A stretch of DNA of 64,000 nucleotides, from the NCBI RefSeq assembly GCF_916858655.1, contig NZ_CAKASL010000001.1, positions 372,001-436,000 on the forward strand. Reading direction: 5' to 3'. This DNA comes from Aeromicrobium sp. Leaf350. GTDB lineage: Bacteria > Actinomycetota > Actinomycetes > Propionibacteriales > Nocardioidaceae. Made by a program: the position numbers and the translations under genes. Under the pieces are notes generated by a model, which did not search any database, had not been told where the DNA came from, and worked only from the letters and a program-made list of their open reading frames with translations. Below are positions 1-7,912 of the stretch, one piece after another; the first letter of the stretch is position 1, and each line of letters opens with the position of its first letter.

Positions 1-2906
1 CCGACTTCCAGGGCACCACGGTCTCGCTGACCAACCCGGGCGGCATCGGCACGAACCACTCGGTGCCGCGCCTCATGGCCGGCCAGGGCGTCATCGTCGG
101 CGTCGGCTCGATGGAGTACCCGCCGGAGTTCCAGGGCGCGTCCGAGCACACGCTGGCCCAGATGGCGATCAGCAAGATGATGACGCTGACCTCCACCTAC
201 GACCACCGCGTCATCCAGGGCGCGCAGTCGGGCGAGTTCCTCAAGCGCGTGCACCAGCTGCTCATCGGCGGCGAGGGCTTCTACGACGAGATCTTCCAGG
301 CGCTGCGCATCCCCTACGAGCCCATCCGCTGGGCCCAGGACATCGCGGTCAGCCACGACGACGACATCGACCGCCAGGCGCGCGTGCTCGAGCTCATCCA
401 CGCGTTCCGCGTGCGCGGCCACCTCATGGCCGACACGAACCCGCTGGAGTACAAGCAGCGCAGCCACCCCGACCTCGACACCGCCTCGCACGGCCTGACG
501 CTGTGGGACCTCGACCGCGAGTTCCCCACCGGCCCGTCGTTCGGTGGCGAGCGCCGCTACATGAAGCTGCGCGAGATCCTCGGCATCCTGCGCGACTCGT
601 ACTCGCGCACGATCGGCACCGAGTACATGTACATCGAGGACCCGGCGGAGCGTCGCTGGTTCCAGGAGCGCCTCGAGCGCGGCTACACCAAGCCGCCGCG
701 CGAGGAGCAGCTCCGCATCCTGGCCAAGCTCAACGAGGCCGAGGCGTTCGAGACGTTCCTGCAGACGAAGTTCGTCGGCCAGAAGCGCTTCAGCCTCGAG
801 GGTGGCGAGACCACCATCCCGCTGCTCGACGAGATCTGCGAGGAGGCTGCCGGCGACGGCCTCGAGGAGGTCTGCATCGGCATGGCCCACCGTGGCCGCC
901 TCAACGTGCTGGTCAACATCGCGGGCAAGAGCCCCGGCGCGGTCTTCCGCGAGTTCGAGGGCAACATCGACCCCCGCACGGTGCAGGGCTCGGGCGACGT
1001 CAAGTACCACCTGGGCGTCGAGGGCGAGTTCACCTCCGAGCACGGCGACACGATCAAGGTCTCCGTCGCGGCCAACCCGTCGCACCTCGAGGTCGTCGAC
1101 CCGGTGCTGGAGGGCATCACCCGCGCCAAGCAGGACGTGCTGAACCGCGGCGAGGAGTTCCCGGTCCTGCCGGTCCTCGTGCACGGTGACGCCGCGTTCG
1201 CCGGCCAGGGCGTGGTGGCCGAGACGCTCAACCTCTCGCAGCTGCGCGGCTACCGCACCGGCGGCACGATCCACGTGATCGTCAACAACCAGGTCGGCTT
1301 CACCACCAGCCCGTCCTCGTCGCGCTCCTCGACGTACTGCACCGATGTCGCCCGGATGATCCAGGCGCCGGTCTTCCACGTCAACGGTGACGACCCCGAG
1401 GCCTGCATCCGCATCGCGGCGCTGGCCTACGAGTACCGCAAGACGTTCCACAAGGACGTCATCATCGACCTCATCTGCTACCGCCGTCGCGGTCACAACG
1501 AGGGCGACGACCCGTCGTTCACCCAGCCGCTGATGTACGACACGATCGAGAAGAAGAAGTCGGTGCGCAAGCTGTACACCGAGGCCCTCGTCGGTCGTGG
1601 CGACATCACGCTGGAGGAGGCCGAGGCGGCGCTGAACGACTACCAGGCCCGCCTGGAGCGCAACTTCAAGGACGTCAAGGACGCCGAGCACTCCGACCCG
1701 GCCTACAGCCGCACGCCGGACTACCCCGAGAAGCCCGAGATCCCGGGTGCGCTCGAGACCGCCATCACCCCCGAGGTGCTCAAGGCGATCGCCGACTCGT
1801 ACACCAACGTGCCGGAGGGCTTCACGGTCCACCCGAAGGTGCTGCCGCAGCTGCAGCGTCGCGCGGCGTCGATCACGGCCGGCCCCATCGACTGGGGCAC
1901 GGGCGAGATCCTCGCGATGGGCTCGCTGCTCCTCGACGGCCGCCCGGTGCGCATGGCGGGCCAGGACTCGCGTCGTGGCACGTTCTCCTCGCGCTTCGCG
2001 ACGATCATCGACCGCCAGAACGCCGACGAGTGGACCCCGCTGTCCAACATCGCCGACGAGCAGGCGCCGTTCTTCATCTACGACTCGCTGCTCAGCGAGT
2101 ACGCCGCGCTCGGCTTCGAGTACGGCTACTCGGTGGCGCGGCCCGAGGCCCTGACGGTCTGGGAGGCGCAGTTCGGCGACTTCATCAACGGCGCCCAGTC
2201 GGTCATCGACGAGTACCTCAGCTCGGGCGAGACCAAGTGGGGCCAGAAGTCCGGCGTCGTGCTGCTGCTGCCGCACGGCTACGAGGGCCAGGGCCCCGAC
2301 CACTCCTCGGCCCGCATCGAGCGCTTCCTGGCACTCGCGGCGAACGACGAGATCACGCTCGCCCAGCCGTCGAGCCCGGCCTCGTACTTCCACCTGCTGC
2401 GCAAGCACACGCTGGAGGCCGAGCACCGCCCGCTGGTCGTCTTCACCCCGAAGTCGATGCTCCGCAGCAAGGCTGCGGCGTCGCAGCCCGACGAGTTCAC
2501 GAGCGGCACGTTCAAGCCGGTCATCGGTGACGACTCGGTCGACCCGAACGAGGTCGAGCGCGTGCTGCTGGTCACGGGCAAGCTCACGTGGGAGCTGCTG
2601 GCCGAGCGCGCCAAGCGCGAGGACACCCGCACCGCGGTGGTCCGCGTCGAGCAGCTCTACCCGCGCCCCGAGGCCGAGCTGGCGCGCGAGATCGCCCGCT
2701 ACCCGAAGGCCAACGAGGTCCGCTGGGTGCAGGACGAGCCGGAGAACCAGGGCGCCTGGCCGCACGTGAAGTACCACTTCTCGGGTGCCTTCGACGGCCT
2801 GCCGCTCAAGGGCGTCACGCGTCCGGAGTCGTCCACGACGGCCGTCGGCTCGCACCCGCGCCACGTCGCCGAGGCGCGCGAGCTGCTGGACCGCGCGTTC
2901 GCCTGA
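1..2906 (+). CDS. kgd: Multifunctional 2-oxoglutarate dehydrogenase/decarboxylase Kgd (5' partial)
   Basis: This is the C-terminal 967 residues of the fused actinobacterial enzyme; the frame is already open at base 3 and the true start lies left of the window. It decarboxylates 2-oxoglutarate with ThDP in the TCA cycle, and in this fused form also carries an E2-type succinyltransferase domain. The end of that domain is visible first (HSVPRL near nt 58, then TYDHRVIQG near nt 200 with the acyltransferase His). The E1 part follows with GMAHRGRLN (near nt 880), GDAAFAGQG (near 1190) and NNQVGFTT (near 1285). No GarA/OdhI regulator gene is present. The DUF6104 gene follows after two bases and is probably cotranscribed. 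It also receives the 2-oxoglutarate made by the aldarate pathway at 44-54 kb. Confidence 0.97.
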   Translation, partial: DFQGTTVSLTNPGGIGTNHSVPRLMAGQGVIVGVGSMEYPPEFQGASEHTLAQMAISKMMTLTSTYDHRVIQGAQSGEFLKRVHQLLIGGEGFYDEIFQALRIPYEPIRWAQDIAVSHDDDIDRQARVLELIHAFRVRGHLMADTNPLEYKQRSHPDLDTASHGLTLWDLDREFPTGPSFGGERRYMKLREILGILRDSYSRTIGTEYMYIEDPAERRWFQERLERGYTKPPREEQLRILAKLNEAEAFETFLQTKFVGQKRFSLEGGETTIPLLDEICEEAAGDGLEEVCIGMAHRGRLNVLVNIAGKSPGAVFREFEGNIDPRTVQGSGDVKYHLGVEGEFTSEHGDTIKVSVAANPSHLEVVDPVLEGITRAKQDVLNRGEEFPVLPVLVHGDAAFAGQGVVAETLNLSQLRGYRTGGTIHVIVNNQVGFTTSPSSSRSSTYCTDVARMIQAPVFHVNGDDPEACIRIAALAYEYRKTFHKDVIIDLICYRRRGHNEGDDPSFTQPLMYDTIEKKKSVRKLYTEALVGRGDITLEEAEAALNDYQARLERNFKDVKDAEHSDPAYSRTPDYPEKPEIPGALETAITPEVLKAIADSYTNVPEGFTVHPKVLPQLQRRAASITAGPIDWGTGEILAMGSLLLDGRPVRMAGQDSRRGTFSSRFATIIDRQNADEWTPLSNIADEQAPFFIYDSLLSEYAALGFEYGYSVARPEALTVWEAQFGDFINGAQSVIDEYLSSGETKWGQKSGVVLLLPHGYEGQGPDHSSARIERFLALAANDEITLAQPSSPASYFHLLRKHTLEAEHRPLVVFTPKSMLRSKAAASQPDEFTSGTFKPVIGDDSVDPNEVERVLLVTGKLTWELLAERAKREDTRTAVVRVEQLYPRPEAELAREIARYPKANEVRWVQDEPENQGAWPHVKYHFSGAFDGLPLKGVTRPESSTTAVGSHPRHVAEARELLDRAFA

Positions 2907-2908
2907 GC

Positions 2909-3091
2909 ATGTACTTCACCGATCGCGGGATCGAGGAGCTGGCGTCACGCCGGGGTGACGAGACCGTCACCCTGGCGTGGCTCGCCGAGCGCCTCAGCGA
3001 GTTCGTCGACGTGAACCCCGAGTTCGAGGTCCCGACCGAACGCTTCGCCACCTGGCTCGCCCGCCTCGACGATGATGATGACGAGGACTGA
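2909..3091 (+). CDS. Small acidic DUF6104 protein
   Basis: A 60-residue protein whose ATG lies two bases after the kgd stop, so translation is probably coupled. It begins MYFTDRGIEELASRRG, contains a WLAERLSEFVD helix and ends in an acidic tail (LDDDDDED). I recognise this as the DUF6104 family, which has no assigned function. The sequence predicts a soluble cytosolic, mostly helical protein without cysteines or membrane segments. Placement behind kgd suggests, but does not show, a link to the 2-oxoglutarate dehydrogenase complex. It is too short for most gene finders yet has the same base composition as its neighbours and an intact frame. Confidence 0.85.
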   Translation: MYFTDRGIEELASRRGDETVTLAWLAERLSEFVDVNPEFEVPTERFATWLARLDDDDDED

Positions 3092-3226
3092 CCGAGCGCA
3101 GCGAGGGAAGCTCCGAGTCAGGTCGAGCGCGACACGCGCGCAGCGCGTCCGCTGACGAGACCCGGTCGGCTGAGGCACCCGCCGGCCACGGGCCGGTCCG
3201 ACCGCACGCCCTTCGAGGGGCCGCCG
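3092..3226. other. Convergent intergenic region with GC-rich hairpin
   Basis: This spacer separates the convergent ends of the DUF6104 gene and the methyltransferase gene. It holds no convincing gene. A short perfect hairpin CCGGCC-acg-GGCCGG at 3182-3196 could act as a weak terminator for both sides, but no T-run follows it. Confidence 0.4.
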
Positions 3227-3880
3227 TCAGCCGACGCGGCGGGCGAGCAGCGTGGCGTCCTCGATCTCCATCGTCTGACCGTCGCGCTCCGCGACACGCG
3301 GGCGCTGCTCGGCCACGACGACCTCGAAGTCATCCGGCAGGGCGGGCAGCAGGTCCTCCGCGCGCCACATGGCGGCGTGCTGGGCCGCGCTGAGCTGCGC
3401 GAAGACCTCCGACGGCGCGTGACCGACGACGAGCAGGTGCCCGCCGGGAGCCACGACCGAGGTGAGTGCGCGCACGACCTCGACCATCGGCCCACCCGGG
3501 TGCAGGAAGTGCGTCGTCACGAGGTCGAACTCGCGGCCGTCCGACGCGAAGGCGCGGGCGTAGACCTGCCACCAGTCGGTGCGATCCCCCACCCCGGCCT
3601 CCTCGGCGTGACGCGACGCGCGGGCCAGGCCCTCGGGCGAGAAGTCCGCGCCGGTCACGGTCCACCCCTGCTGCGCCAACCAGATGACGTCGCCGCCCTC
3701 ACCGCAGCCGAGGTCCAGCGCGGTGCCCGGCGTCAGGGTGCCGACCTCGGCGACGAGCTGGGGATTCGGGTTGCCGCTCCAGATCTTGTCGGTACCGGAG
3801 TACCGCTCGTCCCAGCCTGCCTGCTCGAAGTAGTCGGGAGCGTCCTGCTGGTCGCCGTGGTCGTGCGAGTGCTGGGTCAT
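3227..3880 (-). CDS. Class I SAM-dependent methyltransferase
   Basis: 217 residues. The SAM-binding motif I is ALDLGCGEGGD (about residues 57-67), followed by the acidic end of strand beta-2 (VTGADFSPEG) and a motif-IV-like LVTTHFLHPGG. The N-terminal WDERYSGTDKIWSGNPN segment is typical of small-molecule methyltransferases of the thiopurine/TehB-like group, so a small substrate is likely, but it cannot be named. The ATG at 3880 is chosen because GGGGGAGG lies just upstream; longer forms read into the neighbouring gene. It is divergent from an XRE-cupin regulator, and the two starts are 66 bp apart with repeated GGCAA/TTGCC half-sites between them, so that regulator probably controls it. Confidence 0.85.
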   Translation of the reverse strand: MTQHSHDHGDQQDAPDYFEQAGWDERYSGTDKIWSGNPNPQLVAEVGTLTPGTALDLGCGEGGDVIWLAQQGWTVTGADFSPEGLARASRHAEEAGVGDRTDWWQVYARAFASDGREFDLVTTHFLHPGGPMVEVVRALTSVVAPGGHLLVVGHAPSEVFAQLSAAQHAAMWRAEDLLPALPDDFEVVVAEQRPRVAERDGQTMEIEDATLLARRVG

Positions 3881-3910
3881 GGAACCAGCCTCCCCCACCC
3901 CTTCCCAACG

Positions 3911-3936
3911 GGCAAACTTTCTTGCCGGTATGGCAA
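3911..3936. promoter_or_regulatory. Candidate operator of alternating GGCAA/TTGCC half-sites
   Basis: GGCAA at 3911-3915, TTGCC at 3922-3926 and GGCAA at 3932-3936 form two overlapping inverted repeats with 6-nt and 5-nt spacers. They lie between the divergent methyltransferase and XRE-cupin genes, the usual place for an autoregulatory site. Confidence 0.6.
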
Positions 3937-3946
3937 CATCAGGGCC

Positions 3947-4519
3947 ATGAAGGACAGTCGAGACCCGATCGACCATGTCGGACCACGCCTGCGCGCGCTG
4001 CGGGTCGCCCGCGGCACGACCCTGGCGACGCTGGCCGACGACACGGGCATCTCGGTCAGCACGCTCTCGCGCCTGGAGTCGGGGCAGCGGCGACCGACGC
4101 TGGAGCTGCTGCTCCCGCTCGCCCGGGCGCACCAGGTCTCGCTCGACGAGCTCGTCGACGCGCCCGAGACGGGTGACCCGCGGGTGCGGCCCAAACCGAT
4201 CGTCCGACACGGGCGCACCTTCATCCCCCTCACCCGTCGTCCGGGCGGGCTGCAGGCCTTCAAGATGATCATCCCGGCACACGACCCGCCGGAGCCCTAC
4301 GAGCCGCGGGTGCACGAGGGCTACGAGTGGATCTACGTGCTCTCCGGCCGCCTGCACCTCGAGCTCGCCGGAAAGGTCACCGACGTCGGACCGGGTGAGG
4401 TCGTCGAGTTCGACACCCGCACGCCCCACGTCGTCGCCAACCGCGGCGACACCCCGATCGAGCTCCTGGCCCTGTTCGGTCCGCAGGGCGAGCGGATGCA
4501 CGTCAGGTCAGGTGGCTAG
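3947..4519 (+). CDS. XRE-family transcriptional regulator with C-terminal cupin
   Basis: 190 residues. The N-terminal half is a helix-turn-helix of the XRE type (RLRALRVARGTTLATLADDTG and following, about residues 14-65), with the recognition helix near SVSTLSRLESG. The C-terminal half is a small cupin (about 108-185: HEGYEWIYVLSGRL, then the PGEVVEFDTRTPH strand pair) that probably binds an effector or metal. The architecture is that of one-component repressors of small detoxification or biosynthesis genes. The ATG at 3947 has only a weak ribosome-binding site. The stop codon is shared in the CTAG palindrome with the convergent oxidoreductase. The likely target is the divergent methyltransferase. 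Confidence 0.88.
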   Translation: MKDSRDPIDHVGPRLRALRVARGTTLATLADDTGISVSTLSRLESGQRRPTLELLLPLARAHQVSLDELVDAPETGDPRVRPKPIVRHGRTFIPLTRRPGGLQAFKMIIPAHDPPEPYEPRVHEGYEWIYVLSGRLHLELAGKVTDVGPGEVVEFDTRTPHVVANRGDTPIELLALFGPQGERMHVRSGG

Positions 4520-5481
4520 CGAGTCAGGACGATCTTGCCGAACAGCGAGCCGTCGATGACCTTGGCGAGGCCGTCGGCCGCCTGCTCCATCGGGATCTCG
4601 GAGTCGATCAGCGGACGCAGCCCCGTGACGTCGAGGAACTGGGCGAGGCGGTGCAGCTCGTCGCGCGTGCCCATCGTCGAACCGTGCACACGCATCTGCT
4701 GGAAGAAGATGCGCGTCAGCTCGGCGGGCGGAGCGTCGCCGGACGTCGCACCGGAGATCACGATGGTGCCGCCGGGACGCATCGAGCGCACCGAGTGCGA
4801 CCACGTCGCAGCACCGACGGTCTCCATGACCGCGTCGACCTTGGACGGCAGGCGTGCGCCCGACTCGAACACCTCGTGTGCGCCGATCTCGAGCGCCTTG
4901 GCGCGCTTGTCCTCGTCGCGGCTCGTGGCGTAGACGCGGAAGCCGGCCGCGCGGGCGAGCGAGATCAGCGCCGTCGCGACGCCGCCACCGGCACCCTGCA
5001 CCAGCACGGTGTCGCCCTGCTTCAGGTCGGACTGCGTGAAGAGCATGCGGTAGGCCGTGAGCCATGCGGTGGGCAGGCACGCAGCCTCGGCGAAGGAGAG
5101 ACCCGCCGGCTTCGGGATGACGTTGCGCGCCGGCACGGCGACCTTCTCGGCGAACGTGCCCGGGTGGCGCTCGGAGAGCAGGGACCGCTTCGGGTCGAGC
5201 GTCTCGTCGCCGCGCCACGAGGGGTCGCTGATCACCGCGTGCACGAGGACCTCGTTGCCGTCCTCGTCGTAGCCCGCCGCGTCGCACCCGAGGATCATCG
5301 GCAGCGCATCCGACTTCAGCCCCACGCCCCGCAGGCTCCACACGTCGTGGTGGTTGATCGAGGCGGCCTTGACCGTGACGGTCGTCCAGCCGTCGGGGAC
5401 CTCCGGGTCCGGCTGCTCCCCCACGACGAGCCCGGTCAGCGGGTCGTCGGGGTTGATGGATCCGGCGTAGACGGCGAACAC
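4516..5481 (-). CDS. Zinc-type alcohol dehydrogenase-like/quinone oxidoreductase (MDR family)
   Basis: 321 residues of the medium-chain dehydrogenase/reductase superfamily. A GroES-like catalytic domain (about 1-150, with NHHDVWSLRG and GCDAAGYDEDG) is followed by a Rossmann domain with VLVQGAGGGVATAL (about 160-173) for NAD(P)H. The four structural-zinc cysteines of classical alcohol dehydrogenases are absent, which favours a quinone- or enoyl-reductase activity; the substrate is unknown. The GTG start at 5481 is supported by AGGAGG a few bases upstream. It stands alone, with its stop overlapping the stop of the convergent regulator. Confidence 0.85.
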   Translation of the reverse strand: MFAVYAGSINPDDPLTGLVVGEQPDPEVPDGWTTVTVKAASINHHDVWSLRGVGLKSDALPMILGCDAAGYDEDGNEVLVHAVISDPSWRGDETLDPKRSLLSERHPGTFAEKVAVPARNVIPKPAGLSFAEAACLPTAWLTAYRMLFTQSDLKQGDTVLVQGAGGGVATALISLARAAGFRVYATSRDEDKRAKALEIGAHEVFESGARLPSKVDAVMETVGAATWSHSVRSMRPGGTIVISGATSGDAPPAELTRIFFQQMRVHGSTMGTRDELHRLAQFLDVTGLRPLIDSEIPMEQAADGLAKVIDGSLFGKIVLTR

Positions 5482-5534
5482 AGAGCCTCCTGGGCGGGTC
5501 GGACGATCAGGGTCGGACGGTCAGGGTCGGACAG

Positions 5535-6743
5535 TCAGTACGGGCGGCGGGCGACGCCCTCGCGGCGGGCCGTCTCGGTGACGGCCCGGGAGACGGCCTG
5601 CGCCACCCGCGGGTCGAACGGCGACGGGATCACGTAGCCCTCGTGCAGGTCGTCGCCCACGAGCTCGGCGATGGCCTGGGCGGCCGCCAGCTTCATGTTC
5701 TCGGTGATGCGGGTGGCCCGCACGTCCAGCGCGCCGCGGAAGATGCCCGGGAAGACGAGCACGTTGTTGATCTGGTTCGGGAAGTCCGAGCGGCCCGTGG
5801 CCACGACGCGCGCGTACTTGCCGGCGACGTCCGGGTGCACCTCCGGGGTGGGGTTGGCCATCGCGAAGATGATGGCGTCCGGCGCCATCTGGGCGATGCC
5901 CTCCTCGGGCGTCGTGCCGCCGGAGACGCCGATGTACACGTCGGCGCCGTGCAGCGCGTCGACGATCGTGCCCGGACGGGCGTACTCGGCGGTCTGGTCG
6001 GCCAGCCACTGCTTGGCGGCGTTGAGGTCGGTGCGACCGGGATGGATCACGCCGGTGCGGTCCGTGACCTGAATCCGGCGCACGCCGGCGGCCTGGAGGA
6101 TCTTGGTGATCGCGACACCGGCGGCGCCGGCTCCGGAGATCACGACCTTGAGCTCGGTGATGTCGCGCTCGGTCAGCCGCACCGCGTTGTAGAGCGCGGC
6201 GAGGGTCACCACCGCGGTGCCGTGCTGGTCGTCGTGGAAGACCGGGATGTCGAGCCGCTCGATGAGGCGCTGCTCGATCTCGAAGCACCGGGGAGCCGAG
6301 ATGTCCTCGAGGTTGATCCCGCCGAAGGACGGCGCCAGGCGCACCACCGTCTCGACGATCTCGTCGACGTCGGTCGTGGCGAGCGCGATCGGGATGGCGT
6401 CGACCCCGCCGAACTGCTTGAACAGCACGGCCTTGCCCTCCATCACGGGCATCGAGGCCGCAGGACCGATGTCGCCGAGCCCGAGCACCGCGGTGCCGTC
6501 GGTGACGACCGCGACGGTGTTGGAGACCCACGTGTACTCGTGGGCGACCTCCGGGTCGGTGTGGATCGCCTCGCACACCTTGGCGACGCCAGGGGTGTAC
6601 GACAGCGAGAGGTCCGCGGTGTCGCGCAGCGGGACCGTCGCCGTGATGGCCATCTTCCCGCCGCGGTGCAGCGCGAAGACCGGGTCCTCGGGGTCGATGG
6701 GGCTCGTGAGGTCGAGATCGGTGTCGATGTGCGGGGCAACCAT
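5535..6743 (-). CDS. NAD(P)-dependent malic enzyme
   Basis: 402 residues, the short bacterial form. It oxidatively decarboxylates L-malate to pyruvate. Visible signatures are [15 protein letters not shown] (about 46-60), [13 protein letters not shown] (about 82-94), [11 protein letters not shown] (about 145-155, metal-binding acids) and the dinucleotide fold [14 protein letters not shown], then FAMANPTPE in the C-terminal half. The ATG at 6743 (MVAPHIDTD) is preferred because homologous similarity begins there; no good ribosome-binding site precedes it, so the start is less certain than the identity. The gene stands alone. Choice between NAD and NADP is not visible. Confidence 0.93.
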   Translation of the reverse strand: MVAPHIDTDLDLTSPIDPEDPVFALHRGGKMAITATVPLRDTADLSLSYTPGVAKVCEAIHTDPEVAHEYTWVSNTVAVVTDGTAVLGLGDIGPAASMPVMEGKAVLFKQFGGVDAIPIALATTDVDEIVETVVRLAPSFGGINLEDISAPRCFEIEQRLIERLDIPVFHDDQHGTAVVTLAALYNAVRLTERDITELKVVISGAGAAGVAITKILQAAGVRRIQVTDRTGVIHPGRTDLNAAKQWLADQTAEYARPGTIVDALHGADVYIGVSGGTTPEEGIAQMAPDAIIFAMANPTPEVHPDVAGKYARVVATGRSDFPNQINNVLVFPGIFRGALDVRATRITENMKLAAAQAIAELVGDDLHEGYVIPSPFDPRVAQAVSRAVTETARREGVARRPY

Positions 6744-6928
6744 GATGAAAGAGCAGCTCGAGTCTTCAGGTCCGGGCAGGGGCAGGGGGTCACGAGTGCG
6801 GAGGACGATCTCCGCGGCCGGCTCGGGACGCCGGAGGGATCGAGCCTCGGCGGAGCGGGCGGCACCCACCATCGGTGGGCGCCAGACGGGGCAGGTCGTG
6901 CCCGTCCGTCATCGTCTCACAGGGTCGA

Positions 6929-7375
6929 TCAGGCGTCGTCGGAGGTCTCCCCGGCCGTCTCCGCCGCCTCGGCGGCCTCACGCTCCATGACGGAGCGGTT
7001 GACCGGCGGGGCGAGCACGCAGACCAGCACCACGACCGCGGCGAGCGCCACGAGCAGGGCCAGGCGCGGCACCACGAGCACGTCGGGGTCGACGTCGCGC
7101 AGGTTCCAGGCAATGCCGAGCTGCACGAGCTGGCTCGCGATGATCGGCCCGCGAGCACCCCAGCGTCCGCGCAGGAGGAGTACGGCGGCCACCAGCTGGG
7201 TACCCCCGTAGACGATGAGGAACACCGCCACGCCCACCCCGATCGCGACCCGGCTCGACGTCAACGACGCCAGGTCGGCCACGGCCAGGGCGATGAGGGC
7301 GAGCGCCTCGACCGCCACGACCGCGAAGGCCACGAGCAGGAGGCGTCGGACGTTCGGGGGCCAGGGTGACGACAC
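6929..7375 (-). CDS. Hypothetical four-helix membrane protein
   Basis: 148 residues with four hydrophobic segments (about 11-36, 43-69, 76-92 and 101-122) and a charged alanine/glutamate-rich cytoplasmic tail. I do not recognise a named family. The GTG at 7375 is chosen because a TACGCT hexamer ends exactly six bases before it, the leaderless pattern seen throughout this window. It lies between the malic enzyme gene and the divergent whiB1 gene and shows no operon partner. Confidence 0.7.
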   Translation of the reverse strand: MSSPWPPNVRRLLLVAFAVVAVEALALIALAVADLASLTSSRVAIGVGVAVFLIVYGGTQLVAAVLLLRGRWGARGPIIASQLVQLGIAWNLRDVDPDVLVVPRLALLVALAAVVVLVCVLAPPVNRSVMEREAAEAAETAGETSDDA

Positions 7376-7381
7376 GGCTCC

Positions 7382-7387
7382 AGCGTA
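7382..7387 (-). promoter_or_regulatory. -10 hexamer TACGCT for leaderless membrane-protein gene
   Basis: On the minus strand TACGCT is followed by six bases (GGAGCC) and the GTG at 7375. This spacing places transcription initiation at or next to the start codon. Confidence 0.6.
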
Positions 7388-7611
7388 CGGAACGGGCGCT
7401 CCCGACCGCGGAGGGACCGAGTGAGGCCCCCCTGTGTGATGGATCGAACACGAACGGAATTGCTACATCCTTGTAAACACCCCGGAATGTTGAAAGCATG
7501 ATCATTGAGCGCGGTCACCAATGTTTTCCTGCCCAGCATCTGGACAGCAACCCTCGCGCCACCCTTTACTTTTCACATCGCTACCCGAATGTTCGGGAAG
7601 GAGCATCCGCC
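7388..7611 (+). other. whiB1 upstream region
   Basis: This spacer lies between the divergent membrane-protein gene and whiB1 and probably carries the whiB1 promoter and leader. An AT-richer stretch near 7455-7495 (with TTGTAAAC) is the best promoter candidate, but I cannot assign -35 and -10 boxes with confidence. The frame is open from an ATG at 7498 but lacks a ribosome-binding site there. Confidence 0.4.
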
Positions 7612-7863
7612 ATGGATTGGCGTCACAAGTCGGCATGTCTCGACGAGGACCCGGAGCTCTTCTTCCCGATCGGCAACACGGGGCCCGCGATCATGCAGAT
7701 CGAAGAGGCCAAGCTCGTGTGCCGTCGCTGCGACGTCAGCGACCAGTGCCTCGCCTGGGCCCTCGAGTCGGGCCAGGACCACGGCGTCTGGGGCGGCCTC
7801 TCCGAGGACGAGCGTCGCGCGCTCAAGCGCCGCAACGCCCGCGCCCGCATCCGCACGGCCTGA
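7612..7863 (+). CDS. whiB1: WhiB-family iron-sulfur transcription factor WhiB1
   Basis: 83 residues. Four cysteines at positions 9, 37, 40 and 46 would hold the [4Fe-4S] cluster, and GVWGGLSEDERRALKRRNAR is the turn and basic DNA-binding tail of the family. The start MDWRHK and the length match mycobacterial WhiB1, an essential nitric-oxide-responsive regulator that binds the primary sigma factor SigA. The ATG at 7612 has a strong GGGAAGGAG site upstream. A tight hairpin follows the gene. It is monocistronic. Confidence 0.96.
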   Translation: MDWRHKSACLDEDPELFFPIGNTGPAIMQIEEAKLVCRRCDVSDQCLAWALESGQDHGVWGGLSEDERRALKRRNARARIRTA

Positions 7864-7889
7864 TCCTCCGCGGCTCGCTCGCGAGTCCT

Positions 7890-7912
7890 CGCTCGACGCT
7901 AGGCGTCGAGCG
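7890..7912. terminator. Convergent hairpin terminator after whiB1
   Basis: A perfect 10-bp stem (CGCTCGACGC/GCGTCGAGCG) with a three-base loop lies between whiB1 and the convergent kinase gene and includes the kinase stop codon. There is no T-run, which is normal in high-GC actinobacteria. Confidence 0.6.

Noticed and set aside
7498..7611. N-terminally extended WhiB1 from the ATG at 7498
   Set aside because: The ribosome-binding site, the conserved MDWRHK start and the family length all point to 7612.
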